Shown piece by piece: positions 56,666 through 64,000 of a stretch of DNA of 64,000 nucleotides. Each line of letters starts with the position of its first letter. Positions within the stretch are counted from its first letter, which is position 1. The position numbers and the translations under genes were made by a program. The notes beneath the pieces are model-generated. The model did no database searches and had not been told where the DNA came from. It saw only the letters and a program-made list of their open reading frames with translations. This DNA is from Aromatoleum toluclasticum ATCC 700605 (lineage in GTDB: Bacteria > Pseudomonadota > Gammaproteobacteria > Burkholderiales > Rhodocyclaceae): assembly GCF_000378245.1 (NCBI RefSeq), contig NZ_KB899499.1, forward strand, positions 124,001 through 188,000. Reading direction: 5' to 3'.

Positions 56666-56688
56666 ATTCCGCCCTGCCGGACATCCAC

Positions 56689-58554
56689 ATGCCTCAGTAC
56701 CCCCTGCTGCACCGCATCGACTCACCGTCCGACCTGCGCCGCTTCGACCGGCGCGACCTGCACGCGCTCGCGACCGAGCTGCGCGCCTTCCTGATCGATT
56801 CGGTATCGAAGACCGGCGGACACCTGTCGTCGAACCTCGGCACCGTCGAGCTCACGATCGCGCTGCACTACATCTTCGACACACCCGAAGACCGCATCGT
56901 CTGGGACGTCGGCCACCAGACCTACGGCCACAAGATCCTGACCGGGCGCCGCGAGGCGATGAGCGGGCTGCGCCGTTTCGGCGGCATCTCCGGATTTCCG
57001 CGGCGCTGCGAGAGCGAGTACGACACCTTCGGCACCGCTCACTCCTCCACCTCGATCTCGGCCGCGCTGGGCATGGCGGTCGCCGCGCGCGACCGTGGCG
57101 ACAGCGAACAGCGCTCGATCGCGGTCATCGGCGACGGCGCGATGTCCGCCGGCATGGCCTTCGAAGCGCTCAACAACGCAGGCGACACCAGCGACGTGAA
57201 CCTGCTGGTGATCCTCAACGACAACGAGATGTCCATCTCGCAGCCGGTCGGCGCGCTGACCAAGATCCTCGCGCGCATGCTCTCGGGCAGCACCTACAAC
57301 GCCGCGCGGCGCGCCGGCGAGAAGGTTCTCGGCGTCGCGCCGCCGATGCTCGACTTCGCCCGCAAGGTCGAGGAACACGTCAAGGGCCTCATCACGCCGG
57401 GCACGCTGTTCGAGGAATTCGGCTTCCATTACTACGGCCCGATCGACGGCCACGACCTCGACGCGCTGATCCCCACGCTGCAGAACCTGAAGAAGCTCAA
57501 CGGCCTGCAGTTCCTGCACGTGATCACGCGCAAGGGCCAGGGCTACAAGCTCGCCGAAGCCGACCCCATCCTCTACCACGGCGTGTCGAGCTTCGACCAC
57601 CGCGCAGGCATCCAGAGCGGAAAGGGCGGCGGCAAGCTCACCTATACCCAGATCTTCGGCGACTGGCTGTGCGACATCGCCGCGCGTGACGACAAGGTCG
57701 TCGGCATCACGCCGGCAATGCGCGAAGGCTCGGGGATGGTGCGCTTCGCGAAGGAATTCCCCGAGCGCTACCACGACGTCGGCATCGCCGAGCAGCACGC
57801 CGTCACGTTTGCGGCCGGTCTCGCCTGCGAGGGCTTCAAGCCGGTGGTCGCGATCTACTCGACCTTCCTGCAACGCGCCTACGACCAACTGATCCACGAC
57901 GTCGCGCTGCAGAACCTGCCCGTCGTGTTCGCGATCGACCGCGCAGGCGTGGTCGGCGCGGACGGCGCCACGCACCACGGCGCCTTCGACCTGTCCTACC
58001 TCGCCTGCATCCCGAACATGGTCGTGATGACGCCCGCCGACGAGAACGAGTGCCGGCAGATGCTCTACACCGCCTACCGGCACAACGGCCCCACTGCAGT
58101 GCGCTATCCGCGCGGCAGCGGCATGAACGTGCGCCCCGAGGCGATGATGGCCGAACTGCCCCTGGGCAAGGGAGAGATCCGCCGCCAGGGTAGGAAGGTC
58201 GCCCTGCTCGTCTTCGGCAGCCTCCTGACCAATGCGCTGCTGGTCGGCGAGGAGATCGACGCGACCGTCGCCAACATGCGCTTCGTGAAACCCATCGACG
58301 CGGCACTGATCGAAGAACTGAGCACCAGCCACGAACTGATCGTGACGCTGGAGGAAAACGCGGTGATCGGCGGCGCGGGCTCCGAAGTCGCGCGCGTGCT
58401 CGAAAACCTGCCCCACCGGCCCCGCTTGCTGCGACTTGGCTTGCCGGACCATTTCGTCGATCATGGAGACCAAAGCCAGCTGTTCGAACAGGTCGGATTG
58501 CACCCCGCGGGGATCCTGAGCGCCATTGAGCGCGTCTATGTGCGCAATAGCTGA
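56689..58554 (+). CDS. dxs: 1-deoxy-D-xylulose-5-phosphate synthase
   Basis: A 621-aa thiamine-diphosphate enzyme, the first step of the MEP pathway. Key parts are [12 protein letters not shown] with conserved His, [20 protein letters not shown] (ThDP-binding GDG...N), and the transketolase pyrimidine domain with [17 protein letters not shown]. The C-terminal domain has [11 protein letters not shown]. Normal length. It works upstream of IspH and IspA found in the same window. Confidence 0.97.
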   Translation: MPQYPLLHRIDSPSDLRRFDRRDLHALATELRAFLIDSVSKTGGHLSSNLGTVELTIALHYIFDTPEDRIVWDVGHQTYGHKILTGRREAMSGLRRFGGISGFPRRCESEYDTFGTAHSSTSISAALGMAVAARDRGDSEQRSIAVIGDGAMSAGMAFEALNNAGDTSDVNLLVILNDNEMSISQPVGALTKILARMLSGSTYNAARRAGEKVLGVAPPMLDFARKVEEHVKGLITPGTLFEEFGFHYYGPIDGHDLDALIPTLQNLKKLNGLQFLHVITRKGQGYKLAEADPILYHGVSSFDHRAGIQSGKGGGKLTYTQIFGDWLCDIAARDDKVVGITPAMREGSGMVRFAKEFPERYHDVGIAEQHAVTFAAGLACEGFKPVVAIYSTFLQRAYDQLIHDVALQNLPVVFAIDRAGVVGADGATHHGAFDLSYLACIPNMVVMTPADENECRQMLYTAYRHNGPTAVRYPRGSGMNVRPEAMMAELPLGKGEIRRQGRKVALLVFGSLLTNALLVGEEIDATVANMRFVKPIDAALIEELSTSHELIVTLEENAVIGGAGSEVARVLENLPHRPRLLRLGLPDHFVDHGDQSQLFEQVGLHPAGILSAIERVYVRNS

Positions 58555-58611
58555 GCAGATTTGTCGGGAAATGATACGATTGACCGGCTGCAACCAAACA
58601 GAGAACGCGAC

Positions 58612-59421
58612 ATGAAATCCCACGAGAGCCACGCCATCCCTGACGTCCAGAACGCCAACGACAATCGTCAGCTGGCCATCAACAAGGTTGGCATCAAGTC
58701 GATTCGGCACCCTATCCGGGTCAGCGACAAGAGCGGCGGCGTGCAGCACACCATCGCGACCTTCAGCATGTATGTTGGGCTTCCCCACAATTTCAAGGGG
58801 ACCCACATGTCGCGCTTCATCGAGATCCTCAACGGCAACGAACGGGAGATCTCGGTCGAATCGATCGAGCCGATGCTGCGCGAGATGGTCAAGCGCCTCG
58901 AGGCCGAGACCGGCGTCATCCAGATGAGCTTCCCGTACTTCATCAACAAAACGGCCCCGATTTCCGGCGTCCAGAGCCTGATGGACTACGAAGTGACCTT
59001 CGTCGCGGAAATGCGCGAAGGCGGCGAGTACGTGTTCGAAATGAAGGTCGTGGTGCCCGTCACGAGCCTGTGTCCGTGCTCGAAGAAGATTTCCGAATAC
59101 GGCGCGCACAACCAGCGTTCGCACGTCACCGTCACCGCACAGACCAACGATTTCCTGTGGATCGAGGAGCTGGTCCAACTCGTCGAGAGCCAGGCCTCGT
59201 GCGAGCTCTACGGCCTGCTCAAGCGCACGGACGAGAAGTTCGTGACCGAGCGCGCCTACGAGAATCCGAAGTTCGTCGAGGATATGGTGCGCGACGTCGC
59301 CGGCCTCCTTAACGCAGAAAAGCGCATCGACCGCTACGTGGTGGAATCCGAGAATTTCGAATCCATCCACAACCACTCGGCCTACGCGCTGATCGAACGC
59401 GACAAGCGCAGCGACGCCTGA
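58612..59421 (+). CDS. folE2: GTP cyclohydrolase FolE2
   Basis: A 269-aa type IB GTP cyclohydrolase, which makes 7,8-dihydroneopterin triphosphate for folate and does not need the zinc of FolE1. The family signatures are [20 protein letters not shown] and [18 protein letters not shown] with the essential Cys, and [10 protein letters not shown] near the end. The ATG at 58,612 is preceded by GAGAACGCG, a weak ribosome site; the open frame runs to 58,561 without conserved sequence. No Zur box was seen. Confidence 0.94.
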   Translation: MKSHESHAIPDVQNANDNRQLAINKVGIKSIRHPIRVSDKSGGVQHTIATFSMYVGLPHNFKGTHMSRFIEILNGNEREISVESIEPMLREMVKRLEAETGVIQMSFPYFINKTAPISGVQSLMDYEVTFVAEMREGGEYVFEMKVVVPVTSLCPCSKKISEYGAHNQRSHVTVTAQTNDFLWIEELVQLVESQASCELYGLLKRTDEKFVTERAYENPKFVEDMVRDVAGLLNAEKRIDRYVVESENFESIHNHSAYALIERDKRSDA

Positions 59422-59442
59422 GCCGGCACGACGCCTGAACGG

Positions 59443-59478
59443 AAAACGGGAGGCCGCACACAGCGGACCTCCCGTTTT
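59443..59478. terminator. Bidirectional terminator between folE2 and maoC-like gene
   Basis: Perfect 11-bp stem AAAACGGGAGG/CCTCCCGTTTT whose A- and T-runs serve both strands. The genes on both sides converge on it. Confidence 0.88.
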
Positions 59479-59517
59479 CTTGTCGCCTGCAATGGCCCAA
59501 GAAAGGGCCCGAACACG

Positions 59518-59967
59518 TCAAGCGCGCGCGGGAACCATCATCTCCGCCTCGCCTTCGAGCACCACCTTGCCGCCCACCGCGCATACCGTGTCGAAGATCG
59601 CGCGCCGCTTCGGGGTATTCAGCTCCTTCAGTGTGACGCGTGCCACGACCGTGTCGCCCGACTTCACCGGCGCCTTGAACTTGAGCGTCTGCGACAGGTA
59701 GATGCAGCCCGGCCCGGGCAGCTTGTTCGCGAACAGCGCGGAGATGTAGCTCGCCGACAGCATGCCGTGGGCGATGCGGCCGCCGAACATCGACGACTTA
59801 GCAAATTCGTCATCCATGTGCGCCGGGTTCGTGTCGCCCGACACGCCCGAGAACATCAGGATGTCGGCATCCGTCACGGTGCGGCCGGAGGCTGCAGTCA
59901 TGCCGACCTTCAGATCCTCGAAGCGATACCCGAGAAACTCGGAAAAATCGTGCGTTTGTTCAGTCAT
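59518..59967 (-). CDS. MaoC-like (R)-specific enoyl-CoA hydratase
   Basis: A 149-aa hot-dog-fold hydratase of the PhaJ type. The catalytic motif is the DxxxxH loop in SGDTNPAHMDDEFA, followed by GRIAHGMLSASYISALFA. It hydrates 2-enoyl-CoA to R-3-hydroxyacyl-CoA, feeding polyhydroxyalkanoate or beta-oxidation. The ATG at 59,967 starts just at conserved sequence; the open frame runs further back without similarity. A monocistronic gene. Confidence 0.88.
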   Translation of the reverse strand: MTEQTHDFSEFLGYRFEDLKVGMTAASGRTVTDADILMFSGVSGDTNPAHMDDEFAKSSMFGGRIAHGMLSASYISALFANKLPGPGCIYLSQTLKFKAPVKSGDTVVARVTLKELNTPKRRAIFDTVCAVGGKVVLEGEAEMMVPARA

Positions 59968-60158
59968 CTCTATCAGTTTCCCCTGAATCCCCTTTCCGGC
60001 GCGAAATCGTCGTTCGCGGCATGGGGCTTTGGATTTATGGAAGCAGTCGGCCCCGTTCGCGGGGCTCGACCCTAAAAGCATAACCCAGACGTCACGACAG
60101 ACGTGTGACAGACCGCAACCGCACTACCCGCTGCGGGCACCTTCGCAACCGCCAGGGA

Positions 60159-60440
60159 CTAGCCGCCGTGCGCCTGCTCGTACGCAGACGGGCTGATCCC
60201 CGCCTGGGCGAGATATTCGCGCAGCTGCTTGATGTCCTGCTTCGTGCAGGCGCTGCCGTGGTGCGGATAGTGCAGGAACCCCTCGACCTTGTTCAGCACG
60301 ATGCGAAAACGGGCCCCGTGCGCCGGTTCGATGGTCGCACCGAGATGATTGAGAAGCGACTCGACCTCACGCCAATGGATGTTGGCACTGATCGGGTCCT
60401 GGAAGATGGCGCGCAACAGCGCGATGTGCTTGTGGCTCAT
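60159..60440 (-). CDS. HicA-family protein, orphan
   Basis: A 93-aa protein of the HicA-like family (dsRBD fold): LRAIFQDPISANIHWREVES, LLNHLGATIEPAHGARFR, HYPHHGSACTKQDIK. HicA toxins cut mRNA, with the essential His in the GAR...H pattern region. No hicB antitoxin is beside it, so it may be tamed or regulated elsewhere. GGAGG lies 8 bp before the ATG. Confidence 0.8.
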   Translation of the reverse strand: MSHKHIALLRAIFQDPISANIHWREVESLLNHLGATIEPAHGARFRIVLNKVEGFLHYPHHGSACTKQDIKQLREYLAQAGISPSAYEQAHGG

Positions 60441-60512
60441 GATCTCGACCTCCTTCCGATGGCGCCTCGTCCGACGTGGCCGTCCGCGCCTTTGTCCGGG
60501 TGCGCCTTGCGC

Positions 60513-61349
60513 TCAGTCGCCCCGCGTGCGGCGCGAGTCATCGCCCCACAGGTCGGGACGGTAGTGCGCGCGACGCTCGAGGCGCTGCTGGATACGTTGT
60601 GCCGTCGACATTATCCCAATCGGGTGGTGCGTGGCGAGCATTCGAGCACGTTCCGACAGCTGCTGGCGCCGCGGCGGAAAGCCGCGCCCCTTGCATGCGA
60701 AAGCGATGCGATTGCTGTCGTGCTCGGCGCCGATCGCGACGAAGCGGTCCTCGAAACTGTCGCGAATGCGCGATGCGTACAGGCCGTAACGCCGGTCCCC
60801 GGACCAGAGGTTCACGGCCATGACGCCCCCGTCGGCGAGCATCGTGTGACAATCATCGTAGAATCCGGTCGAACACAGGCCATCGGGCTGACCACAGCGA
60901 TCGAAGCCGTCGATCAGCAGGACGTCAGGGGCATGCTCCCGCCTGCGCACGTAATCCGCACCATCGGCGCACACCACCCGAAACCGCTCTCCGTCCGACG
61001 GGATGCCGAAGGCGTCGCGTAGCGCAATCACGTCCGGATCGATCTCGACGGCAGTGAACCGGACATCCGGCAGGGTGCGCAGACAGTATTTCGCCAACGA
61101 CCCGCCGCCGAGTCCGATCATCACGATGTCGCGCGGATCGGGATTGAAGAGCAGGAATCCCATCATCGCGCGCGTGTAGTCGATCTCGAGAGTGTCGGGA
61201 TCGTCGAGCCGCATCTGACTCTGCACCGTCAGGGCCTCGAAGTGCAACGCGCGCACGCCGTCCACTTCGACGACATACGGACGCCCCTCCTCGCCTGATG
61301 TCGACGCGAGAGCGCAATACCGCAACAGGGAAAGTTGATCGAGCGTCAT
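60513..61349 (-). CDS. Spermidine synthase-like methyltransferase-fold protein
   Basis: A 278-aa Rossmann-fold protein of the spermidine/spermine synthase superfamily. The nucleotide motif is [19 protein letters not shown], followed by [14 protein letters not shown] and DVLLIDGFD. The usual active-site Asp and the amine-binding motif of true SpeE are not clearly present, so it may act on another amine or be a related transferase. The ATG at 61,349 is chosen over an upstream ATG at 61,439 because similarity starts there. It lies between the HicA-like gene and tRNA-Pro. Confidence 0.75.
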   Translation of the reverse strand: MTLDQLSLLRYCALASTSGEEGRPYVVEVDGVRALHFEALTVQSQMRLDDPDTLEIDYTRAMMGFLLFNPDPRDIVMIGLGGGSLAKYCLRTLPDVRFTAVEIDPDVIALRDAFGIPSDGERFRVVCADGADYVRRREHAPDVLLIDGFDRCGQPDGLCSTGFYDDCHTMLADGGVMAVNLWSGDRRYGLYASRIRDSFEDRFVAIGAEHDSNRIAFACKGRGFPPRRQQLSERARMLATHHPIGIMSTAQRIQQRLERRAHYRPDLWGDDSRRTRGD

Positions 61350-61460
61350 ATCCGTGCCCCGGTCACTACGCGACCGGAGATTCCGAAGGTACGTCACCGT
61401 GGTGACAGCGATGGTAACGCGCGGCGGACCCGAACGCATCTTCCAGGTCCGGAAACAAAA

Positions 61461-61484
61461 AGACCGCCTTTCGGCGGTCTTTTT
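61461..61484 (-). terminator. Terminator after tRNA-Pro
   Basis: Stem AGACCGCC/GGCGGTCT with a 4-base loop; A- and T-runs on both sides. On the minus strand it closes the ispB-tRNA transcript. Confidence 0.85.
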
Positions 61485-61493
61485 GTGAATTCC

Positions 61494-61570
61494 TGGTCGG
61501 GGAAAGAGGATTCGAACCTCCGGCCCCTGCGTCCCGAACGCAGTGCTCTACCAGGCTGAGCTATTCCCCG
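61494..61570 (-). tRNA. tRNA-Pro(CGG)
   Basis: A 77-nt cloverleaf on the minus strand: acceptor CGGGGAA pairs TTCCCCG; D-arm AGCTCAGCCTGGTAGAGC; anticodon stem CTGCG/CGCAG with loop TTCGGGA, anticodon CGG; T-arm with GGTTCGAATCC; encoded CCA. It begins 14 bp after the ispB stop. Confidence 0.96.
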
Positions 61571-61584
61571 ACGCTTTGCAGTCT

Positions 61585-62553
61585 TCAGTGATCTCGTCCA
61601 ACTGCAAAGTCCGATAATTGTAGCAGCGCTTCCTTGAAAATGGAAGGGGGCAATGCAGAAAGCGCATCGGTCGCCAGCTTTGCCTCGGCGCGCGCGTAAC
61701 GGCGCGTCTCCTCCAACGCCCCGGATTCATGGATCGCAACGAGGATCGCCTCGAAGTCGTCGCGCCCGCCCGTTTCAATCGCACTGCGCACGAGGGCGGT
61801 CTGCTCCGGCGTACCGTGCTGCATCGTATGGATGAGCGGCAGCGTCGGCTTGCCTTCGGCCAGGTCGTCGCCCAAGTGCTTGCCGGTCGCGGCCTCGTCC
61901 GACGAGTAGTCCAGCACGTCGTCGATGAGCTGGAAGGCCGTTCCGAGATGCATGCCGAAGGCCGCGATCGCCACTTCCGTCTTTTCGTCCGCACCGCCGA
62001 GAATCGCCCCCAGGCGCGTCGCAGCCTCGAACAGTTTGGCGGTCTTGTAACGGATGACGCGCAGGTAGTCTTCGATCTCGACGTCGGCGTTGTGACAGTT
62101 GAGCAACTGCAGCACCTCGCCTTCGGCGATGATGTTGGTTGCATCGGCCAGCACCTGCATCACGCGCATGTTGTCGACGCCGACCATCATCTGGAAAGCG
62201 CGCGTGTACAGGAAGTCACCGACCAGCACCGAAGCTGCGTTGCCGAACATCGCGTTCGCTGTCTTGTTGCCGCGCCGCAGATCCGATTCGTCCACGACGT
62301 CGTCGTGCAGCAGGGTCGCCGTGTGGATGAACTCCACGACCGCAGCGAGCTGATGATGGTTCGTCCCCTGGTACCCCAACGCACCTGCTGCGAACAGCAC
62401 CAGCGCCGGGCGCATGCGCTTGCCGCCGCTGTGGATGATGTACTCCGCTACCTGGCGGATCAGGACGACGTCGGAATGGAGATGCTGGCGGATGACTGCA
62501 TCGACCGCCTGCATGTCGGCGGCGATCGGCGCGTAAAGCTGCTTGGTTGACAA
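61585..62553 (-). CDS. ispB: Octaprenyl diphosphate synthase
   Basis: A 322-aa trans-prenyltransferase that builds the ubiquinone side chain. Asp-rich motifs are LLHDDVVDES and QLIDDVLDY; GGKRMRPAL is the substrate region. The start appears to be TTG at 62,553 (STKQLYAPIAADM follows, in family register); no upstream ATG fits, and the next ATG is 13 codons inside. tRNA-Pro lies 14 bp downstream, probably on the same transcript. Confidence 0.93.
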   Translation of the reverse strand: MSTKQLYAPIAADMQAVDAVIRQHLHSDVVLIRQVAEYIIHSGGKRMRPALVLFAAGALGYQGTNHHQLAAVVEFIHTATLLHDDVVDESDLRRGNKTANAMFGNAASVLVGDFLYTRAFQMMVGVDNMRVMQVLADATNIIAEGEVLQLLNCHNADVEIEDYLRVIRYKTAKLFEAATRLGAILGGADEKTEVAIAAFGMHLGTAFQLIDDVLDYSSDEAATGKHLGDDLAEGKPTLPLIHTMQHGTPEQTALVRSAIETGGRDDFEAILVAIHESGALEETRRYARAEAKLATDALSALPPSIFKEALLQLSDFAVGRDH

Positions 62554-62640
62554 GATGAAGCGCCTAGCAGAACAAAAAAGAGATGGTAGGGGGGCGGGCA
62601 GCGTGCCGTCAAGAATCGCAGGCGAGCCGCTTGCGCGCGC

Positions 62641-63387
62641 TCACCTGCGCGGCGTCCGGATGATGTCGGGGCGGTCGGTGATCACGCAGTCGACACCCCA
62701 CTCGAACAGCGTATCGGCCCGCCCGGGATCGTTGACCGTGTAGGTCACGACCCACAGGCCGGCTTCGCGCGCCGCCGCGACGCAGTGTGCATCGAGGTGG
62801 CGGTGATCGGCATGGAGCGCCGCCGCACGGAGCCGGCGGCAGCGCGCGAGCCAGTCGGGCGGCACGACCCCGACCAGCAGCCCCCGGCGCAGCCCCGGCG
62901 CGAGCGACGCCGCGATTTCAAGCGCGCGCTCGGAAAACGATGACAGCAGGACCGCATCAGGCGCAGCCGCCCACAACGTGCGCGCACGCCGCACGACGCG
63001 CTCCGCCGTCTCGGTATCGGTTCCATGCGACGGCTTGATCTCGAGGTTCGCTGCCAGCCCCAGCGCCTGGCAGCGGGCCGCTGCGAGATCGAGGCAGGGA
63101 ACGGGTTCGCCCGCGAAGCCGGGATCGAACCAGGAACCCGCATCGAGCGCGAACAGGAGGTCGTCGGTGGTGTGCGCGACCGGTCCGTAGCCGTTGGTGG
63201 TGCGCTCGAGCGTTTCGTCGTGGATCAGCACGGGCGAACCGCTGCCGTTGAGCATCACGTCGAATTCGACGCCGCGGCAGCCGTTCGCAGCCGCCGCGGC
63301 AAGCCCGGCCAGCGTGTTTTCCGGCGCGAGCGTTCCGCCGCAGCGGTGCGCAAGCACCGCGGGGAGTGGGAACTCCGGGCGGTGCAT
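62641..63387 (-). CDS. ugpQ: Glycerophosphodiester phosphodiesterase
   Basis: A 248-aa GDPD enzyme that splits glycerophosphodiesters to glycerol-3-phosphate. The TIM-barrel motifs are AHRCGGTLAPENTLAG (catalytic His/Arg, metal Glu), GVEFDVMLN and HDETLERTTNGYG; NLEIKPS and VVTYTVND come later. No signal peptide, so it is cytoplasmic. The ATG at 63,387 lies 9 bp after the ugpB stop; open frame upstream is inside ugpB. Confidence 0.93.
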   Translation of the reverse strand: MHRPEFPLPAVLAHRCGGTLAPENTLAGLAAAAANGCRGVEFDVMLNGSGSPVLIHDETLERTTNGYGPVAHTTDDLLFALDAGSWFDPGFAGEPVPCLDLAAARCQALGLAANLEIKPSHGTDTETAERVVRRARTLWAAAPDAVLLSSFSERALEIAASLAPGLRRGLLVGVVPPDWLARCRRLRAAALHADHRHLDAHCVAAAREAGLWVVTYTVNDPGRADTLFEWGVDCVITDRPDIIRTPRR

Positions 63388-63395
63388 CCCCGAGC

Positions 63396-64000
63396 TCAGC
63401 GCGGGACGGGGAACATCGCCTGGACACGCGTCACGGCGGTGTCCAGGGCTTCCTTGGCAGGCTTGCGGTCGGCCCACACGGCACTCAGCTCCTCGTCGAG
63501 GATGCCCAACACGCGCGCGCGCCCGATGAAGCTCGAAGCACTCGAGTCCGCCGTCGCGGGCTTGTTGCCGAGTTGGGCGACAGCGACCTTCACGTTCTCG
63601 AGGTCAGCACCGAGGACGTCGCTCTGCGCGGCAAACAGGCCGGCGCGGTTGAGCGGCAGGTAGCCCGATTCGCGCTGCCATGCAACCTGGTTTTCGGGTT
63701 GCAGCCAGAAGGCGACGAAGCGCGCGACGCCTTTGTACTCGGCCGGCTTCTTGCCCGCCGCGACCCACATCGCAGCACCGTCGGCGAGGGTGTTCTGTGG
63801 GGCGCCAGGGAAATCGTCGTGATACGGCAGCGGTGCGACACCGACGTCGAATCCGGCCTTGCGGCGGAAATCGCTCCAGCTGGACGAAGGGGCGGCGATG
63901 ACGGCGCATTCGCCCGCGGCAAAATGCTGTTCGGCCTCAGACTGGGCGTCGAAGGTGCGGAGATAACGTGCGCGATGCCAGCTTGCCATCATCGCGACGT
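63396..64000 (-). CDS. ugpB: sn-Glycerol-3-phosphate ABC transporter substrate-binding protein, C-terminal part
   Basis: The last ~200 codons of a periplasmic binding protein; the 5' end lies beyond the window. Matches to UgpB include FAAGECAVIAAPSSSW, VAPLPYHDDFPGAPQNTLADG, FVAFWLQPENQVAWQRESGYLP. It captures glycerol-3-phosphate and its diesters for import. The ugpQ gene follows 9 bp later, as in the usual ugp cluster. Confidence 0.93.
   Translation of the reverse strand, partial: VAMMASWHRARYLRTFDAQSEAEQHFAAGECAVIAAPSSSWSDFRRKAGFDVGVAPLPYHDDFPGAPQNTLADGAAMWVAAGKKPAEYKGVARFVAFWLQPENQVAWQRESGYLPLNRAGLFAAQSDVLGADLENVKVAVAQLGNKPATADSSASSFIGRARVLGILDEELSAVWADRKPAKEALDTAVTRVQAMFPVPR

Noticed and set aside
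56722-59376. Minus-strand open frame of ~880 codons opposite dxs and folE2
   Set aside because: Shadow of conserved genes with no recognisable domain.

Overview
The sequence comes from the chromosome of a high-GC betaproteobacterium, most likely Rhodocyclales of the Azoarcus/Aromatoleum/Thauera type. This rests on the order of the housekeeping genes (ribF-ileS-lspA-fkpB-ispH; xseB-ispA-dxs-folE2), the codon use, and a UgpB/UgpQ pair. It is inferred, not tested by alignment.

Layout. Positions 1-349 hold the 3' end of an AmiC-type amidase. From about 350 to 43,870 lies a mosaic accessory region that I read as one large Tn7-like transposon. Its left edge has three head-to-tail 20-bp repeats (361-420), and its right edge has related repeats in inverse orientation (43,766-43,859). 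It carries a tnsA-tnsB-tnsC-tniQ/tnsD operon plus a fifth, unrecognised gene (35,422-42,676). From 44,049 to the end is conserved chromosome: flavin, isoleucyl-tRNA and lipoprotein genes, an RND pump, a Rieske oxygenase, isoprenoid genes, folate genes, tRNA-Pro(CGG), ispB and glycerophosphodiester genes.

The cargo is a dense defence island. In order it holds: an hsdR remnant; H-NS and XRE regulators; YedK/HMCES; a secreted nuclease; a HAD protein. Next is a minus-strand operon of DUF2188 protein, metallo-beta-lactamase-fold protein, E2-E1-JAB fusion and patatin phospholipase. This operon is divergent from an XRE regulator/ImmA peptidase pair across a perfect palindrome. Then come a four-gene operon of two TerB-N/TerB-C proteins, a BrxD-like ATPase and an Lhr-like helicase; a PLD-family protein; an AAA_13 (RloC-like) ATPase; and a HIT-HNH pair. 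A VWA/PP2C/kinase triad (TerY-P type), a membrane Mrr-type nuclease, a DUF3883 protein, an XRE regulator, a NYN/LOTUS protein and an AlpA-like regulator complete the cargo.

The most interesting candidate is 5,282-11,442. It combines ubiquitin-transfer-like machinery (E2, E1, JAB) with a patatin, as in type II CBASS, but has no cGAS/DncV-like nucleotidyltransferase. An MBL-fold protein and a DUF2188 protein take that place. The whole operon appears to be controlled by a CapH/CapP-like repressor/protease pair. The second most notable features are the transposon itself (amiC 3' end as possible attachment site, extra tns gene) and a recombination scar in which the Mrr/DUF3883 gene junction is present twice (31,436-31,954).
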